Numbered from the stretch's first letter, positions 6,678-15,850 are shown. The stretch is 36,757 nt of DNA from JAUIBE01 sp035267185 (GCA_035267185.1 DATFLY010000143.1:1-36757); one strand, 5' to 3'. The notes: generated by a model from the letters alone, not told the origin. A program made the numbers and translations.

Positions 6678-8054
6678 TCAACCGCCAAAAACCAGGGTTG
6701 GCAGGTAGGTCACCAGTCCTGGCCACAGCGCCAGGGTTGCCAGGAGCAAAAACTGGATCGCAATGAAGGGGATGACACCCTTGTAAATGGTTGATGTTGA
6801 AATCTCCGGCGGACAAACCCCTCGAAAGTAGAACAATGAAAATCCGAACGGCGGCGTCAGGAAAGAAGTCTGCAGGTTCAGCGCCATCATGACCCCCAGC
6901 CAGATGGGATCGAAACCCATTGCCAACAGGACAGGGCCGACGATCGGCACAACAATAAATGTAATCTCAATAAAATCCAGAACGAAACCCAGCAGGAACA
7001 TCAGCAACATGACCGCCACCATGGCTCCGATTTCTCCACCCGGAAGCGCGTTAAGAAAATCGGCAATCATTTCGTCGCCACCGAAGCCCCTGAAGACCAG
7101 GCTGAATAAGGATGCACCAATCAGGATCATGAACACCATGGCGGTAATCAATGCCGTCCTGTGCACCACCGCCCTCAGCGTTTTCATGTTGAGTTGGCGC
7201 TGTAAAGCAGCCAGCAACATTGCGCCCATCGCACCAACTGCCGCTGCTTCGGTTGGGGTGGCAAGCCCCCCGAGAATGGATCCAAGAACCGAAACAATTA
7301 AAAACAATGGCCCTGAAGACAGCAACAGCAACCTGCCAAAGCTGACTTGCGAACCACCAGTGCCTGGTTGAGCCGGCATCAATGATGGTTTTGCCAACGC
7401 GATGATCGCCAGGAAGACAAGGTAGGCACCCACCAGCATCAACCCAGGAATCAAGGCCCCGGCGAACAACTCTCCGACCGAGACGGTCTTTGGGCTGAAA
7501 ATTCCCAGGCTGAGCTGGGCCTGCTGGTATGCATTCCCAAGAACATCTGAAAGCATCACGAGAACGATTGACGGAGGAATAATCTGCCCCAGCGTTCCGG
7601 CGGAACAAATCGTACCGGATGCAATTGCGGGGTGATATCCGCGCTTGAGCATGGTCGGCAACGAAATCAGTCCCATGGTCACCACCGTCGCACCGACGAT
7701 GCCGGTACTCGCGGCCAGCATGGCCCCAACCAGGACCACTGCAATCCCCAATCCACCCGGAAGGCCGCGCATCATTTGAGCCAGCGATTGCAATAATTGA
7801 TCGGCGAGCCTGGAACGTTCAAGCATCACACCCATAAACACGAAAACCGGCACCGCAATCAGCGTCTCGTTGGTCATGATGCCGTAAATCCGATTGGGAA
7901 ATGCTTCCAGGAAAACCGGGTCAAAAGTGCCGGTCAGAATGCCCAGAGCCGCAAATGCAAGAGACACACCTGCCAGGGTAAATGCCACCGGGAAACCGGC
8001 AACAAGGGCAAGGCCTATTGCTGCAAACAGGCCAAGACTCATCCACACGGCCAT
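6678..8054 (-). CDS. dctM: TRAP transporter large permease subunit, DctM family
   Basis: The ion-coupled transport subunit of a TRAP system, in the inner membrane, with about 12 membrane segments over about 458 residues. Family marks are visible: LVAGFPVAFTLAG near the start, NETLIAVPVFVFMGVMLE, GGLGIAVVLVGAMLAASTGIVGA, and the loop AGTLGQIIPPSIVLVML in the first half, with a second inverted half (EITFIVVPIVGPVL, TPPFGFSLFYFRG). The start is uncertain: ATG at 8054 or an upstream TTG at 8063, with a GAAGG motif badly spaced for both. Normally dctQ lies just upstream and often overlaps, but here the upstream sequence has no frame long enough for it. It is convergent with the dctP-side genes. 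Confidence 0.92.
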   Translation of the reverse strand: MAVWMSLGLFAAIGLALVAGFPVAFTLAGVSLAFAALGILTGTFDPVFLEAFPNRIYGIMTNETLIAVPVFVFMGVMLERSRLADQLLQSLAQMMRGLPGGLGIAVVLVGAMLAASTGIVGATVVTMGLISLPTMLKRGYHPAIASGTICSAGTLGQIIPPSIVLVMLSDVLGNAYQQAQLSLGIFSPKTVSVGELFAGALIPGLMLVGAYLVFLAIIALAKPSLMPAQPGTGGSQVSFGRLLLLSSGPLFLIVSVLGSILGGLATPTEAAAVGAMGAMLLAALQRQLNMKTLRAVVHRTALITAMVFMILIGASLFSLVFRGFGGDEMIADFLNALPGGEIGAMVAVMLLMFLLGFVLDFIEITFIVVPIVGPVLLAMGFDPIWLGVMMALNLQTSFLTPPFGFSLFYFRGVCPPEISTSTIYKGVIPFIAIQFLLLATLALWPGLVTYLPTLVFGG

Positions 8055-8348
8055 GTCAGGCAAACACCTTCGAAGCTAAGCGCTTGTAATCTGTCAGATT
8101 CATGTCAAATGGAGGGTCCTGACCAGGCTAAAAACCGACCTGAGCGCCGGTTTGAGACCAGAGGGGCAATTTTTATTCACAGACTGTCGCTCGGCTCGAA
8201 AATCATGAGCTTAGTTGTATTGTTGGTGAAAACGGATGCTGAAGTAATCATAAGTTATTGTTATTAATATCAAACCACGCCATGCCCTTATTTCACGATA
8301 TTATCAGCCGTGTAGCGGCTTCACGCAATGTGACAACCCGAAAATATG

Positions 8349-8382
8349 TTACACACAGAGTTATCCACAACTCTGTGGATAA
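8349..8382. promoter_or_regulatory. DnaA-box cluster
   Basis: Two perfect consensus boxes face each other: TTATCCACA at 8361-8369 and its inverse TGTGGATAA at 8374-8382, 4 bp apart. A third site, TTACACACA at 8349-8357, differs from TTATNCACA at one base. They lie about 70 bp upstream of the argS -35, so DnaA may repress or titrate here. Confidence 0.6.
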
Positions 8383-8448
8383 GTTACATTATTTCTTCAG
8401 CGAGGCATGGATTTTCCCTGAAACCACAATGTCATAGCGAGATTCAGC

Positions 8449-8500
8449 TTGGGCTTGGTCCTGTCAGGGTTTACAATATCCGGCCTTTGCCGTTGGCAAA
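8449..8500 (+). promoter_or_regulatory. Putative argS promoter and leader hairpin
   Basis: TTGGGC (8449-8454) and TACAAT (8472-8477) are 17 bp apart: a strong -10 with a weak -35. A small hairpin TTTGCC-GTT-GGCAAA (8486-8500) would lie at the start of the leader, roughly 30 bases before the TTG start. Confidence 0.5.
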
Positions 8501-8527
8501 TCTGCTTTATTTTCCGGGGACTGTGCC

Positions 8528-10279
8528 TTGAGAGAACACATCGAAGAACTATTGCTGCATTCCCTGTTGCACCTGGAACGCAATGGAATTTTGTCCGACG
8601 TTTCTGAGGGCTCGGTTCAGCTCGAAAGGACCCGCTCTCCGGAACATGGTGAATTTGCCACCAACCTTGCCATGGCTTTTGCAAAACCTGCCAAAAAGCC
8701 ACCTCGCGAGCTCGCGCAGGCCATCATCGACAATCTTCCGCCTTCTCGTCATGTCAGTAACGTTGAAATCGCCGGACCGGGTTTTATCAATTTTTTTCTT
8801 GAGCCCACTGCGATGACTGGCGTCGTAAATGAAGTCCTGCGTGAAAAAGACAATTACGGGAACCTGGTACCGGACCAGGAAGAATCTGTAACAGTTGAAT
8901 ATGTGTCAGCCAATCCCACCGGCCCATTGCACGTGGGACATGGACGGGGGGCAGCCTATGGCGCTTCCTTGTCCAACATTTTGAAAAAAGCCGGGTACAG
9001 GGTCCAGCGCGAGTATTACGTCAATGACAACGGCCGACAGATGGACATCCTCGCGGTCAGTGTCTGGCTGCGGTACCTCGAATTGTGTGGCGAAAGAGTC
9101 AGTTTCCCCAACAACGGTTACCGGGGTGAATATATCTACGACATCGCCCGTATTGTTCGTAACGAACAGGGCGACAAGTACCGTCACACGGGCGTAGAGG
9201 TGTGGGCGGACGTCCCTACCGGTGAAGATGAAGGAGAGGTCCAGATCGATGCGCTGATTCATCGCGCCCGTGAACTGCTGGGTGATGCCGGATATCTCGA
9301 GTTCTTCAATACTGCCCTGAACGATATTCTCTCTGACATCCGCAATGATCTTTCCGATTTTGGCGTCCGATTCGACAAGTGGTTCTCGGAACGAGAGCTG
9401 GAAGAAAGTGGTGCCGTGGAACATGCGATCGAAAGGTTACGCGAGAACGGTCATCTTTATGTCAAGGGGGGCGCCACCTGGTTTCGGGCATCTGAGCTTG
9501 GCGACGAAAAAGACCGGGTGGTGATACGTGAGAATGGACGCACAACCTACTTTGCATCCGACATCGCCTATTTTCTGAATAAACTTGAGCGCGGGTTTGG
9601 CCAGGCCATATACGTCCTTGGTGCAGACCATCATGGCTATATTGCCCGCCTGAAAGCTGCTGCCAAAGGACTTGGGGAGGATGAGGAAAAACTGGTCATT
9701 ATTCTTGTCCAGTTCGCCGTTCTATTCCGCGATGGCGAGAAAGTACAAATGTCGACTCGCTCCGGACAGTTCATCACGCTCAGGGAGTTGCGCGAGGAGA
9801 CGGGCGACGATGCAGCGCGCTTTTTCTACATTATGCGTTCACAAGAGCAGCACCTGGATTTTGACCTGGACCTGGCCAAATCAGAGAGCAATGACAATCC
9901 GGTTTATTACATTCAGTATGCGCATGCGCGGATTTGCAGCGTGTTTCGCAACCTGGTGCAGCTGGACCTGACACACAATGAGGCCATTGGTGAGGCCGCC
10001 CGTGATCTCCTGGTTGAGGAACGCGAGGTCAACCTGCTGAGAGAGTTGAGCCGCTATCCGGAAACCATTGCCGCGGCAGCAAGAAAAAAATCACCACACC
10101 TGGTAGCGCATTACCTGCATTCACTCGCAACCGAGTTGCATGGTTACTACAACGCGCACCAGTTTCTGGTCGACGAAGAAAACCTCAGAAATGCACGATT
10201 GAATCTGATTCTGGCAACCCGTATCGTGTTGCAGTCGGGACTGGATATACTGGGTGTATCAGCGCCCGAGCAAATGTAG
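8528..10279 (+). CDS. argS: Arginyl-tRNA synthetase
   Basis: Charges tRNA-Arg in the cytosol; class I synthetase, 583 residues. The N-terminal additional domain includes EIAGPGFINFFL. The HIGH motif is HVGH at 135-138 (GPLHVGHGRGAAYGAS). The KMSKS loop is replaced by MSTR at 408-411 within VQMSTRSGQFITLREL, as in the Pseudomonas-type ArgS subgroup, and the anticodon-binding helical domain ends the protein (YYIQYAHARICSVFRN). The start is TTG at 8528 with GGGGA upstream; no upstream ATG fits. A SPOR-domain gene follows after 15 bp, an arrangement also common with ftsN in related bacteria. Confidence 0.97.
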   Translation: MREHIEELLLHSLLHLERNGILSDVSEGSVQLERTRSPEHGEFATNLAMAFAKPAKKPPRELAQAIIDNLPPSRHVSNVEIAGPGFINFFLEPTAMTGVVNEVLREKDNYGNLVPDQEESVTVEYVSANPTGPLHVGHGRGAAYGASLSNILKKAGYRVQREYYVNDNGRQMDILAVSVWLRYLELCGERVSFPNNGYRGEYIYDIARIVRNEQGDKYRHTGVEVWADVPTGEDEGEVQIDALIHRARELLGDAGYLEFFNTALNDILSDIRNDLSDFGVRFDKWFSERELEESGAVEHAIERLRENGHLYVKGGATWFRASELGDEKDRVVIRENGRTTYFASDIAYFLNKLERGFGQAIYVLGADHHGYIARLKAAAKGLGEDEEKLVIILVQFAVLFRDGEKVQMSTRSGQFITLRELREETGDDAARFFYIMRSQEQHLDFDLDLAKSESNDNPVYYIQYAHARICSVFRNLVQLDLTHNEAIGEAARDLLVEEREVNLLRELSRYPETIAAAARKKSPHLVAHYLHSLATELHGYYNAHQFLVDEENLRNARLNLILATRIVLQSGLDILGVSAPEQM

Positions 10280-10294
10280 AAAAAGGATATTTCA

Positions 10295-10858
10295 TTGGCA
10301 AGAAGAAGAGGTGCAAGCAGGGGGAAGAGCAGCACGCCGGCTAGTCTGTGGTTGTTCACTGGCCTTTTTATCGGACTGGGGCTTTCATGGTTCCTGTTCT
10401 CAAAAGGGTATTTCCCCTACACCGATCGACCACAGCGTGAACAATCCGGACCCATCACCATTGATGGTTCGGAACCGCTTGTGGATGATTTAGAGACTGA
10501 AGAGCCGGAACGGGATCGCTATGATTTCTTCACTGTTCTGCCGGAGATGGAAGTCGTGGTACCGGAGCAGGAGCTGAATGTACGCAGCCAGCCTGAAAGC
10601 GTTGAAAATCCAGCGGTCGACGGCGGCACGCAGTACCTCCTCCAGGTGGGGTCATTTCGAAGCAATGATGATGCCGACCAGATGAAAGCACGCCTGGCGC
10701 TACTCGGTTTTGTTGCGCAGGTTCAGAGTGTCACGGTCAATGATGCCACCTGGCACCGGGTGAGAGTAGGTCCGGTTTCCGGTGCCAGAGCAGCGGAAGA
10801 CCTGCGGGGGCAGCTGACGCAAAATGGCATTGACAGCCTGGTTCTTGAAAGCCCGTAA
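10295..10858 (+). CDS. ftsN: SPOR-domain cell division protein, FtsN-like
   Basis: A bitopic inner-membrane protein of 187 residues. It has a short basic cytoplasmic tail (MARRRGASRGKSS), one membrane helix (about 18-36), an acidic periplasmic linker, and a C-terminal SPOR domain of about 75 residues starting YLLQVGSFRSNDDADQMKA and including WHRVRVGPV. SPOR domains bind denuded glycan strands at the septum; FtsN activates septal peptidoglycan synthesis. The location after argS and the topology favour FtsN, but other SPOR proteins share this plan. TTG start at 10295 with AAGGA seven bases upstream. The 3' end converges on batD with 16 bp between. Confidence 0.82.
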   Translation: MARRRGASRGKSSTPASLWLFTGLFIGLGLSWFLFSKGYFPYTDRPQREQSGPITIDGSEPLVDDLETEEPERDRYDFFTVLPEMEVVVPEQELNVRSQPESVENPAVDGGTQYLLQVGSFRSNDDADQMKARLALLGFVAQVQSVTVNDATWHRVRVGPVSGARAAEDLRGQLTQNGIDSLVLESP

Positions 10859-10874
10859 GCGGGCAATGACACGA

Positions 10875-12608
10875 CTATCCGACCCGCCGATTTTCCGGTG
10901 CGTACAGATCAACAATTGACGCATCCCTGGCGTTCCGGCCATTTTTACGATTTCGTTTCCATTGCTCAAATGCTGCAAACAGTGCCTTGCCGTGCCAGCT
11001 TTCATCAGCATCAGGGCTGAAGCCAGCCGCATCCAGTTGACGCACTTCACCGGCCAATGTTTCACTGCCACACTGTCTCGCGAAATCAACCAGACCTGAA
11101 TACGGGGAAAACCGTTTCAGCCAGCCCCGAAGCTGCTTGCGTGCGGCACCCGCATCGCCAGCCAAACAGGCCTTCTTAAGCCCGGAAACCAATTCCGACT
11201 CGGCAAGCTCCCTGGTTGTTTCAGGGGCGGGCCGCGGACGTCGCGGGAAGCGAACAGCAAAAAACAGCGTTGCCAGCCACAGGGTGGCAAATAGAAGGGT
11301 CAGCCAGCGCCAGTATCGGCCTGCTTCGTCGGCGTTAACCGATAATCCATCAGGCTGAACCGCCACGTTCATGTTTTCTGCAGATAATGCAGACGCAACG
11401 CTGGCCGCTGAAGGCAGGACATTAATGTTGCTTGCAGGCAAAACGCTGACTCGCTCCTGGTTGGTGGTTGTATCCCACCAGGCAACTGTCACCTCGGGCA
11501 ATACCAATGTACCTTCTTTTTCGGGAACCACCGCATAACGAAATTCCTTGTGTCCAAGCACCCATTTGCCGTCATCGCGACTGATGCCCTGCGGTTGATC
11601 CGGGTAGATACGAGCATCAGGAATTTCGCTCCATTCTGGCTCGGCGATCATGTTTTCCTCGAGGCCAACTGCATCGATAATCACGGTGCGGGTCACCGGC
11701 TCACCGACCCGAATCTCACCACTCACCGAAAGCTCTTCACCCAATCGATAGCTGCGGGCAGGTTGCCAGTCCTGGCCACTGAACTGCGCTGGACGGGGTG
11801 AAACATCAATAGTGATCGGATCGCTTTCCACGGTGATTCGGCGACCGCGCCTTGAAGGCTGCCACATCCTGTCCGAACCTCGATCGACCAGGCGGCCACT
11901 CAGGATAACGGGGGGTATGTTCAGACTGCCGGATCTTTCGGGAAACATTGCATAGTGACGCTCCAGGACACGATAACGCTGACCAGCACGGTCCGCCTGG
12001 AATGGAACCTCGTCAAGCAAACGAACAGAGGCGTTTTCGGGCTCAGGCTGACTGATGGCAGCTTCGGTAAGCGACTGCTGGTAAAAGAGCCGGACTGTAA
12101 ACCCAACCTGCGCATGAACGTAATACGGTCCTTGCTGCGGGTTGACCTCAACTTCAATAAACACCGCCTGTGGCTCACCGGGGTCGGGTTCCGGGGCGTT
12201 TTCAACCTGGATTGAAATGGGCTGTGTGACCTGGTTTCCCAGGCGCAGAGGCGGAATCACCAGCCGACCAGCACGCCTGGGCTCCAAAGTCACCATTTTT
12301 CGAATAACGGCCGTTTGCCGACCATTGGTGATCGACATCTGGGTCTCGGAACGCTGATCCAGGAGCAGGAAATCATCCTCAAGCACACTCAGATTTGCAT
12401 CGAGAGACTGGCGTGCATCGTTGGTCTGTAATATCAGCGTCAGGGTCTCGCCCTCAATCAGACGGTCACGGTCAACCCTTGCTGTTACTTGTCCCGAGGC
12501 CTGGCTTGTAGCCTGCGCCACAGCTTGCGTCATGGCAGTCAAGCCAATGATCATCGTGACCAGGGCCAGCGTGATCCGCCCGGCCGGGTGGTTTGGAAAT
12601 TTCACCAT
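10875..12608 (-). CDS. batD: BatD-like membrane-anchored periplasmic protein
   Basis: 577 residues with a signal peptide (about 1-32, ending near AVAQA), beta-rich repeated domains through the middle, and a single membrane helix late in the protein (WRWLTLLFATLWLATLFFAVRF) before a cytoplasmic helical tail. N-terminal marks such as VTARVDRDRLIEGETLTLIL and VTLEPRRAGRLVIPPLRLG are typical of BatD. Bat proteins were named for aerotolerance in Bacteroides; in proteobacteria the role is less clear and may concern envelope stress or assembly of periplasmic complexes. Its ATG overlaps the batB/C stop by 7 bp, so translation is probably coupled. Last gene of the operon. Confidence 0.88.
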   Translation of the reverse strand: MVKFPNHPAGRITLALVTMIIGLTAMTQAVAQATSQASGQVTARVDRDRLIEGETLTLILQTNDARQSLDANLSVLEDDFLLLDQRSETQMSITNGRQTAVIRKMVTLEPRRAGRLVIPPLRLGNQVTQPISIQVENAPEPDPGEPQAVFIEVEVNPQQGPYYVHAQVGFTVRLFYQQSLTEAAISQPEPENASVRLLDEVPFQADRAGQRYRVLERHYAMFPERSGSLNIPPVILSGRLVDRGSDRMWQPSRRGRRITVESDPITIDVSPRPAQFSGQDWQPARSYRLGEELSVSGEIRVGEPVTRTVIIDAVGLEENMIAEPEWSEIPDARIYPDQPQGISRDDGKWVLGHKEFRYAVVPEKEGTLVLPEVTVAWWDTTTNQERVSVLPASNINVLPSAASVASALSAENMNVAVQPDGLSVNADEAGRYWRWLTLLFATLWLATLFFAVRFPRRPRPAPETTRELAESELVSGLKKACLAGDAGAARKQLRGWLKRFSPYSGLVDFARQCGSETLAGEVRQLDAAGFSPDADESWHGKALFAAFEQWKRNRKNGRNARDASIVDLYAPENRRVG

Positions 12609-14296
12609 GTCTTTTCCTCAGATTCCTGTTCGCCGCGCCGCAGATATTCATTTCGGAATTTGCGTCTTAATAGTCCACCCGGATCGTCCGGAATACGCCT
12701 GAGCCATTGTTCCATTGCCTGTGCATCCTCCTCGCTCCAGGCTTCCTGAATTTCTTTCTGGAGGCGTTCTGCCTCACGCTCTCCTTCCGCCTCTTCGGGC
12801 TCGGACTCTCCCTCTTGCTCGCCCTGTTGCTGTTCGCCTTCCTGCTGCTCGCCCTCGGACTGGTCGGAAGGTTCGGATTCCTGATCCTGGGGTTGCTCCT
12901 GTTCACCTTCCCCATCGCCCTGCTGCTGTTGCTCCTGTTCCTGTTTCATCTGCTCGATGACATTCTTGTTGTAAATCGCATCGTTCATGTCGGGTTCGAT
13001 CTGCAGGGCATTATCGTAGGCAGCAATTGCATTATCGAAATCGCCCTGCAGCGCCAGGGCGTTGCCCCGGTTGTACCAGGCATCCGCACCCTCCAGCCGG
13101 GTCCATGATCGTGAGGCGCTTTCGTAGTCGCCTGCTCTGTAGGAACCCTCACCTGCCAGGGCGGGGTCTACTGCCAGTGCTGCGGCCAGGTCTGGTTGTT
13201 CCTGTTGCAGGGCCTGCCAGGCTTGCTGGTCTTTTCTTTGCCACAAATCTTCCCACCATCCGGCATGAGCAGAGGTCGGCAACATCATAGGCAGGAATCC
13301 AAGCGCCAGAGTGAATAACAACCCGCGCCTGAACCCGGTTAACAGCACGGGTATCAGCAACAGAACCAGCCAGGGCCCCGCGTCCTGCCATCGTTCCTCC
13401 AGGGCATCTTCCCGGCGCTCAAACGCCTTGCTGTCCTGGTCCAGCCAGGGCTCGATCTGATTTCCGGCAATGCTCAGCGCGCTGAACCTTCCGCCGCCGG
13501 CAGCTGCAACAGTGCGAAGCGCGTCGTTATCAACCCGGGCAATGACCACGCTTCCTGAACCATCCAGCAGAAATCCACCGCCCTGGGGAATGGGCGCGCC
13601 TTCCGGTGTGCCCACAGCCAGCACCGAAACCAGGATCCCCTTATCCCGCAATTGTCGGGCCGCGGCCGCTGTGCGACCGTCGGCAGAATCGGTGACAAGC
13701 AGGACTTCACCCAGGGCAATTCCTGCCCGCTCCAGCAAAGTCGCCGCAAGCTCAAGGCCAAGGTCAGCGCGGCTTCCTGCCACCGGAATGATGTCAGGCT
13801 GCAATGCGGGCAACAGGTTGGCAATGGTGTTCATATCGCTGGTCAATGGTGAAACAACAAAAGCATCCCCGGCAAAGGCCACCACGCCCACCTGTCCTTC
13901 GGTGGTTTCATTCAGCAAGTCAGCAAGACGATAGCGAGCCTGGGTCAGTCGGTCGGGCCGCAGATCTCCGGCCAGCATTGAATTGGAGAGGTCGAGCGCA
14001 ATCACGCGAGCGTCACGCGCCGTGAACGAGGCATCGGGTAACTTGACCCAGCTGGGTCCTGCCAACGCAAGGATGCCCAAAAGCAGTCCAAGCCCGGCCA
14101 GTAGTGATCCAGTTTTGCCCGGACCTGAAGAATTCGAGCCCACGCTCAGCCATTTCAGCAAATGTGGATCGCATACCCTGGCCCAGTCTCCCGAGGGTCT
14201 GCGCAAACGACGCCACAACCAGGGAATCAGAACAACCAGTGGCAAAAACCACAGCCACCCTGGCCTCAAAAAATGAAAAAGGGACAGATCTGTCAT
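12602..14296 (-). CDS. batB: BatB-BatC fusion: membrane vWA protein with TPR and Q/E-rich tail
   Basis: 564 residues. Two N-terminal membrane helices (about 10-28 and 65-82) precede a von Willebrand A domain with an intact metal site: D102-L-S104-N-S106 and LLVTDSADG. A third helix (about WLVLLLIPVLLTGF) follows. The C-terminal third is a TPR region (AWYNRGNALALQGDFDNAI, then IAAYDNALQIEPDMNDAIY), ending in about 70 residues almost entirely Gln, Glu, Gly and Ser. The first half is BatB and the TPR half corresponds to BatC, which is separate in some bacteria. It overlaps batA by 4 bp (ATGA) and batD by 7 bp. The vWA domain probably binds a partner in a cation-dependent way; the TPR part suggests a scaffold. 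Confidence 0.88.
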   Translation of the reverse strand: MTDLSLFHFLRPGWLWFLPLVVLIPWLWRRLRRPSGDWARVCDPHLLKWLSVGSNSSGPGKTGSLLAGLGLLLGILALAGPSWVKLPDASFTARDARVIALDLSNSMLAGDLRPDRLTQARYRLADLLNETTEGQVGVVAFAGDAFVVSPLTSDMNTIANLLPALQPDIIPVAGSRADLGLELAATLLERAGIALGEVLLVTDSADGRTAAAARQLRDKGILVSVLAVGTPEGAPIPQGGGFLLDGSGSVVIARVDNDALRTVAAAGGGRFSALSIAGNQIEPWLDQDSKAFERREDALEERWQDAGPWLVLLLIPVLLTGFRRGLLFTLALGFLPMMLPTSAHAGWWEDLWQRKDQQAWQALQQEQPDLAAALAVDPALAGEGSYRAGDYESASRSWTRLEGADAWYNRGNALALQGDFDNAIAAYDNALQIEPDMNDAIYNKNVIEQMKQEQEQQQQGDGEGEQEQPQDQESEPSDQSEGEQQEGEQQQGEQEGESEPEEAEGEREAERLQKEIQEAWSEEDAQAMEQWLRRIPDDPGGLLRRKFRNEYLRRGEQESEEKTW

Positions 14297-15354
14297 AAGG
14301 CTGCCCTTCTGCCTTGCTTACGGGCAGTACGAGCGGCACGCCTGCCCCTTCCGGATATGCCGGGCACAAGCACAGCAACTGCGGTCAGAAGAAACAGCAC
14401 CAATGCGATGGAAAGAGGCCAGAAAAACAACTCATCAACCGGGCGAATGGTCTCCTGGTCACTTTCCACCGGCTCAAGTTCGTCCAGGCGTTCGTAAATC
14501 CGGGAAAGGGCCTCGGCATCCCGCGCGCGAAAATAGGCACCACCGGTCCGCTCGGCAATGGCAGTGAGCGTGTCTTCATCCAGGTCCGCTGAAGGATTCA
14601 CCAGGCGCTGGCCAAAGAAATCCCGAATCAGCATTTCATCAGCACCCACGCCAACGGTGTAAATCGTCATCTCCTCACGGGCGGCAAACTCGGTTGCCTG
14701 CAGGGGTTCCACCTCTCCGGAAGTATTGGCCCCATCGGTCAGTAATATCAGGACCCGGTCGTTGGCAGCATCATTACGTAATCGTTTGACCGCCAGGCCT
14801 ATTGCATCACCAATTGCTGTTTCGCGGCCTGCCAGGCCAATCTCCGCCTCATCCAGCAATAGCGCCGTGGTTTCGGTATCAAAAGTCAGTGGCGTTTGAA
14901 GATAGGCACGGCTACCGAAAAGAATCAGGCCCACACGATCACCCCGACGCCCCTGGATGAACTCACCCGCAACCTTTTTCACTACCGCAAGTCGATTGAC
15001 AGCCTGGTTCTCAAGGACCATGTCCTGGGTGTCCATGCTTCCTGAAATATCCACGGCCAGCAGCAGGTCGCGCCCTGTGATCGGTAACGTCTCAATTTCC
15101 CCTACCCACTGGGGGCGGACAGCAGCAACAACCACAAGCGCCCACAGCAGCCAGGCCATTGCATGGAGAATGGGCTGTCGCACCGCCTTGCCGCGGGCGT
15201 CCGAAACATGTGAAAACCAGGGCACCGGCATTGCCATCATGCTGTTGCCGGACACTTTCCTGAGCAAAAACCGGACCAGCAAAGGCAATGGCAATATCAC
15301 CAGCAGCCAGGGCCAGGCCAGCAAAAATCCACTCTGAGGCAGGGCATCAACCAT
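14293..15354 (-). CDS. batA: BatA-like membrane von Willebrand A protein
   Basis: 353 residues: two N-terminal membrane helices (about 10-31 and 64-80), a periplasm- or cytoplasm-facing vWA domain with full MIDAS (D102-I-S104-G-S106, and ILLTDGANTSG), and a C-terminal helix (FFWPLSIALVLFLLTAVAVLV) followed by a very basic tail (RGRRAARTARKQGRRAA). This is the standard BatA/BatB aerotolerance-type layout. The start codon overlaps the end of the DUF4381 gene by 8 bp and the end overlaps batB by 4 bp, so the genes are translationally linked. BatA normally pairs with BatB and MoxR; the substrate is unknown. Confidence 0.9.
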   Translation of the reverse strand: MVDALPQSGFLLAWPWLLVILPLPLLVRFLLRKVSGNSMMAMPVPWFSHVSDARGKAVRQPILHAMAWLLWALVVVAAVRPQWVGEIETLPITGRDLLLAVDISGSMDTQDMVLENQAVNRLAVVKKVAGEFIQGRRGDRVGLILFGSRAYLQTPLTFDTETTALLLDEAEIGLAGRETAIGDAIGLAVKRLRNDAANDRVLILLTDGANTSGEVEPLQATEFAAREEMTIYTVGVGADEMLIRDFFGQRLVNPSADLDEDTLTAIAERTGGAYFRARDAEALSRIYERLDELEPVESDQETIRPVDELFFWPLSIALVLFLLTAVAVLVPGISGRGRRAARTARKQGRRAAL

Positions 15355-15838
15355 ATTTCAACACCCACTGCCGGGCATATGCCCGCAATTGTTCAGGTTC
15401 ATAGACAGGACTGGCCTCATACGGACCACTCTCGAGAGCCTCGAGGCCGGACAGATCGGCATTCGCGGACAGTCGCTCCCGTATGAATGACACCCACTCG
15501 CTGCCTTTTAAGCGCGCACAATTGGTTTCAGGAAAAGCCTTCAGCGCCACAACCCTGAACACACGGTTCAATGCCGCGAGGTATGGTGCAGGCTGTGATT
15601 GAGGATCAAACCTTGTGGTCAGGCCATCCAGCTCTTTCAACAGCCGCTGACGACGCAATCGAATGCGCAGTTTTCGCACCAGCACCATCATCAGATAAAC
15701 CAGGACGGCCAGCGCGATAAACAACAACACCCACCAACCCGGGGCAGGCGGCCACAAAGAGGGCTCGGCTGCCGAATGAATATCCTGCAGTTGATCAATA
15801 AGTCCCTGGGTCGCCGAGTTTTCCTGTGCCTGCATCAT
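15347..15838 (-). CDS. DUF4381 domain protein of the MoxR/Bat operon
   Basis: 163 residues. A short N-terminal segment ends LQDIHSAAEPSLWPPAPGWW, the DUF4381 signature, followed by one membrane helix (VLLFIALAVLVYLMMVLV), a basic segment, and a helical cytoplasmic domain with LKGSEWVSFI near its end. Families of this kind are found almost only between DUF58 and vWA genes of MoxR operons, so it is presumably a structural partner of that complex. It begins 12 bp after the DUF58 gene. No catalytic motif is visible. Confidence 0.85.
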   Translation of the reverse strand: MMQAQENSATQGLIDQLQDIHSAAEPSLWPPAPGWWVLLFIALAVLVYLMMVLVRKLRIRLRRQRLLKELDGLTTRFDPQSQPAPYLAALNRVFRVVALKAFPETNCARLKGSEWVSFIRERLSANADLSGLEALESGPYEASPVYEPEQLRAYARQWVLKYG

Positions 15839-15850
15839 TTCTGAATTTGA

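Larger units (their letters stand above)
8064..8527. other. Divergent intergenic region between dctM and argS
   Basis: 464 bp without a credible protein gene. It contains an AT-rich stretch (about 8240-8275), a DnaA-box cluster (8349-8382) and the argS promoter and leader. On the minus strand a 15-codon ORF (MNLTDYKRLASKVFA) ends over the dctM start region, but nothing supports its translation. Confidence 0.6.

Noticed and set aside
8240..8382. Chromosomal replication origin
   Set aside because: Only three DnaA boxes, no dnaA, gidA or rpmH neighbours and no clear unwinding-repeat array; called a DnaA-box cluster only.
10848..10875. Intrinsic terminator between the ftsN-like gene and batD
   Set aside because: A GCCCG/CGGGC hairpin spans the stop codon, but it has a short stem and no T-run on either side.
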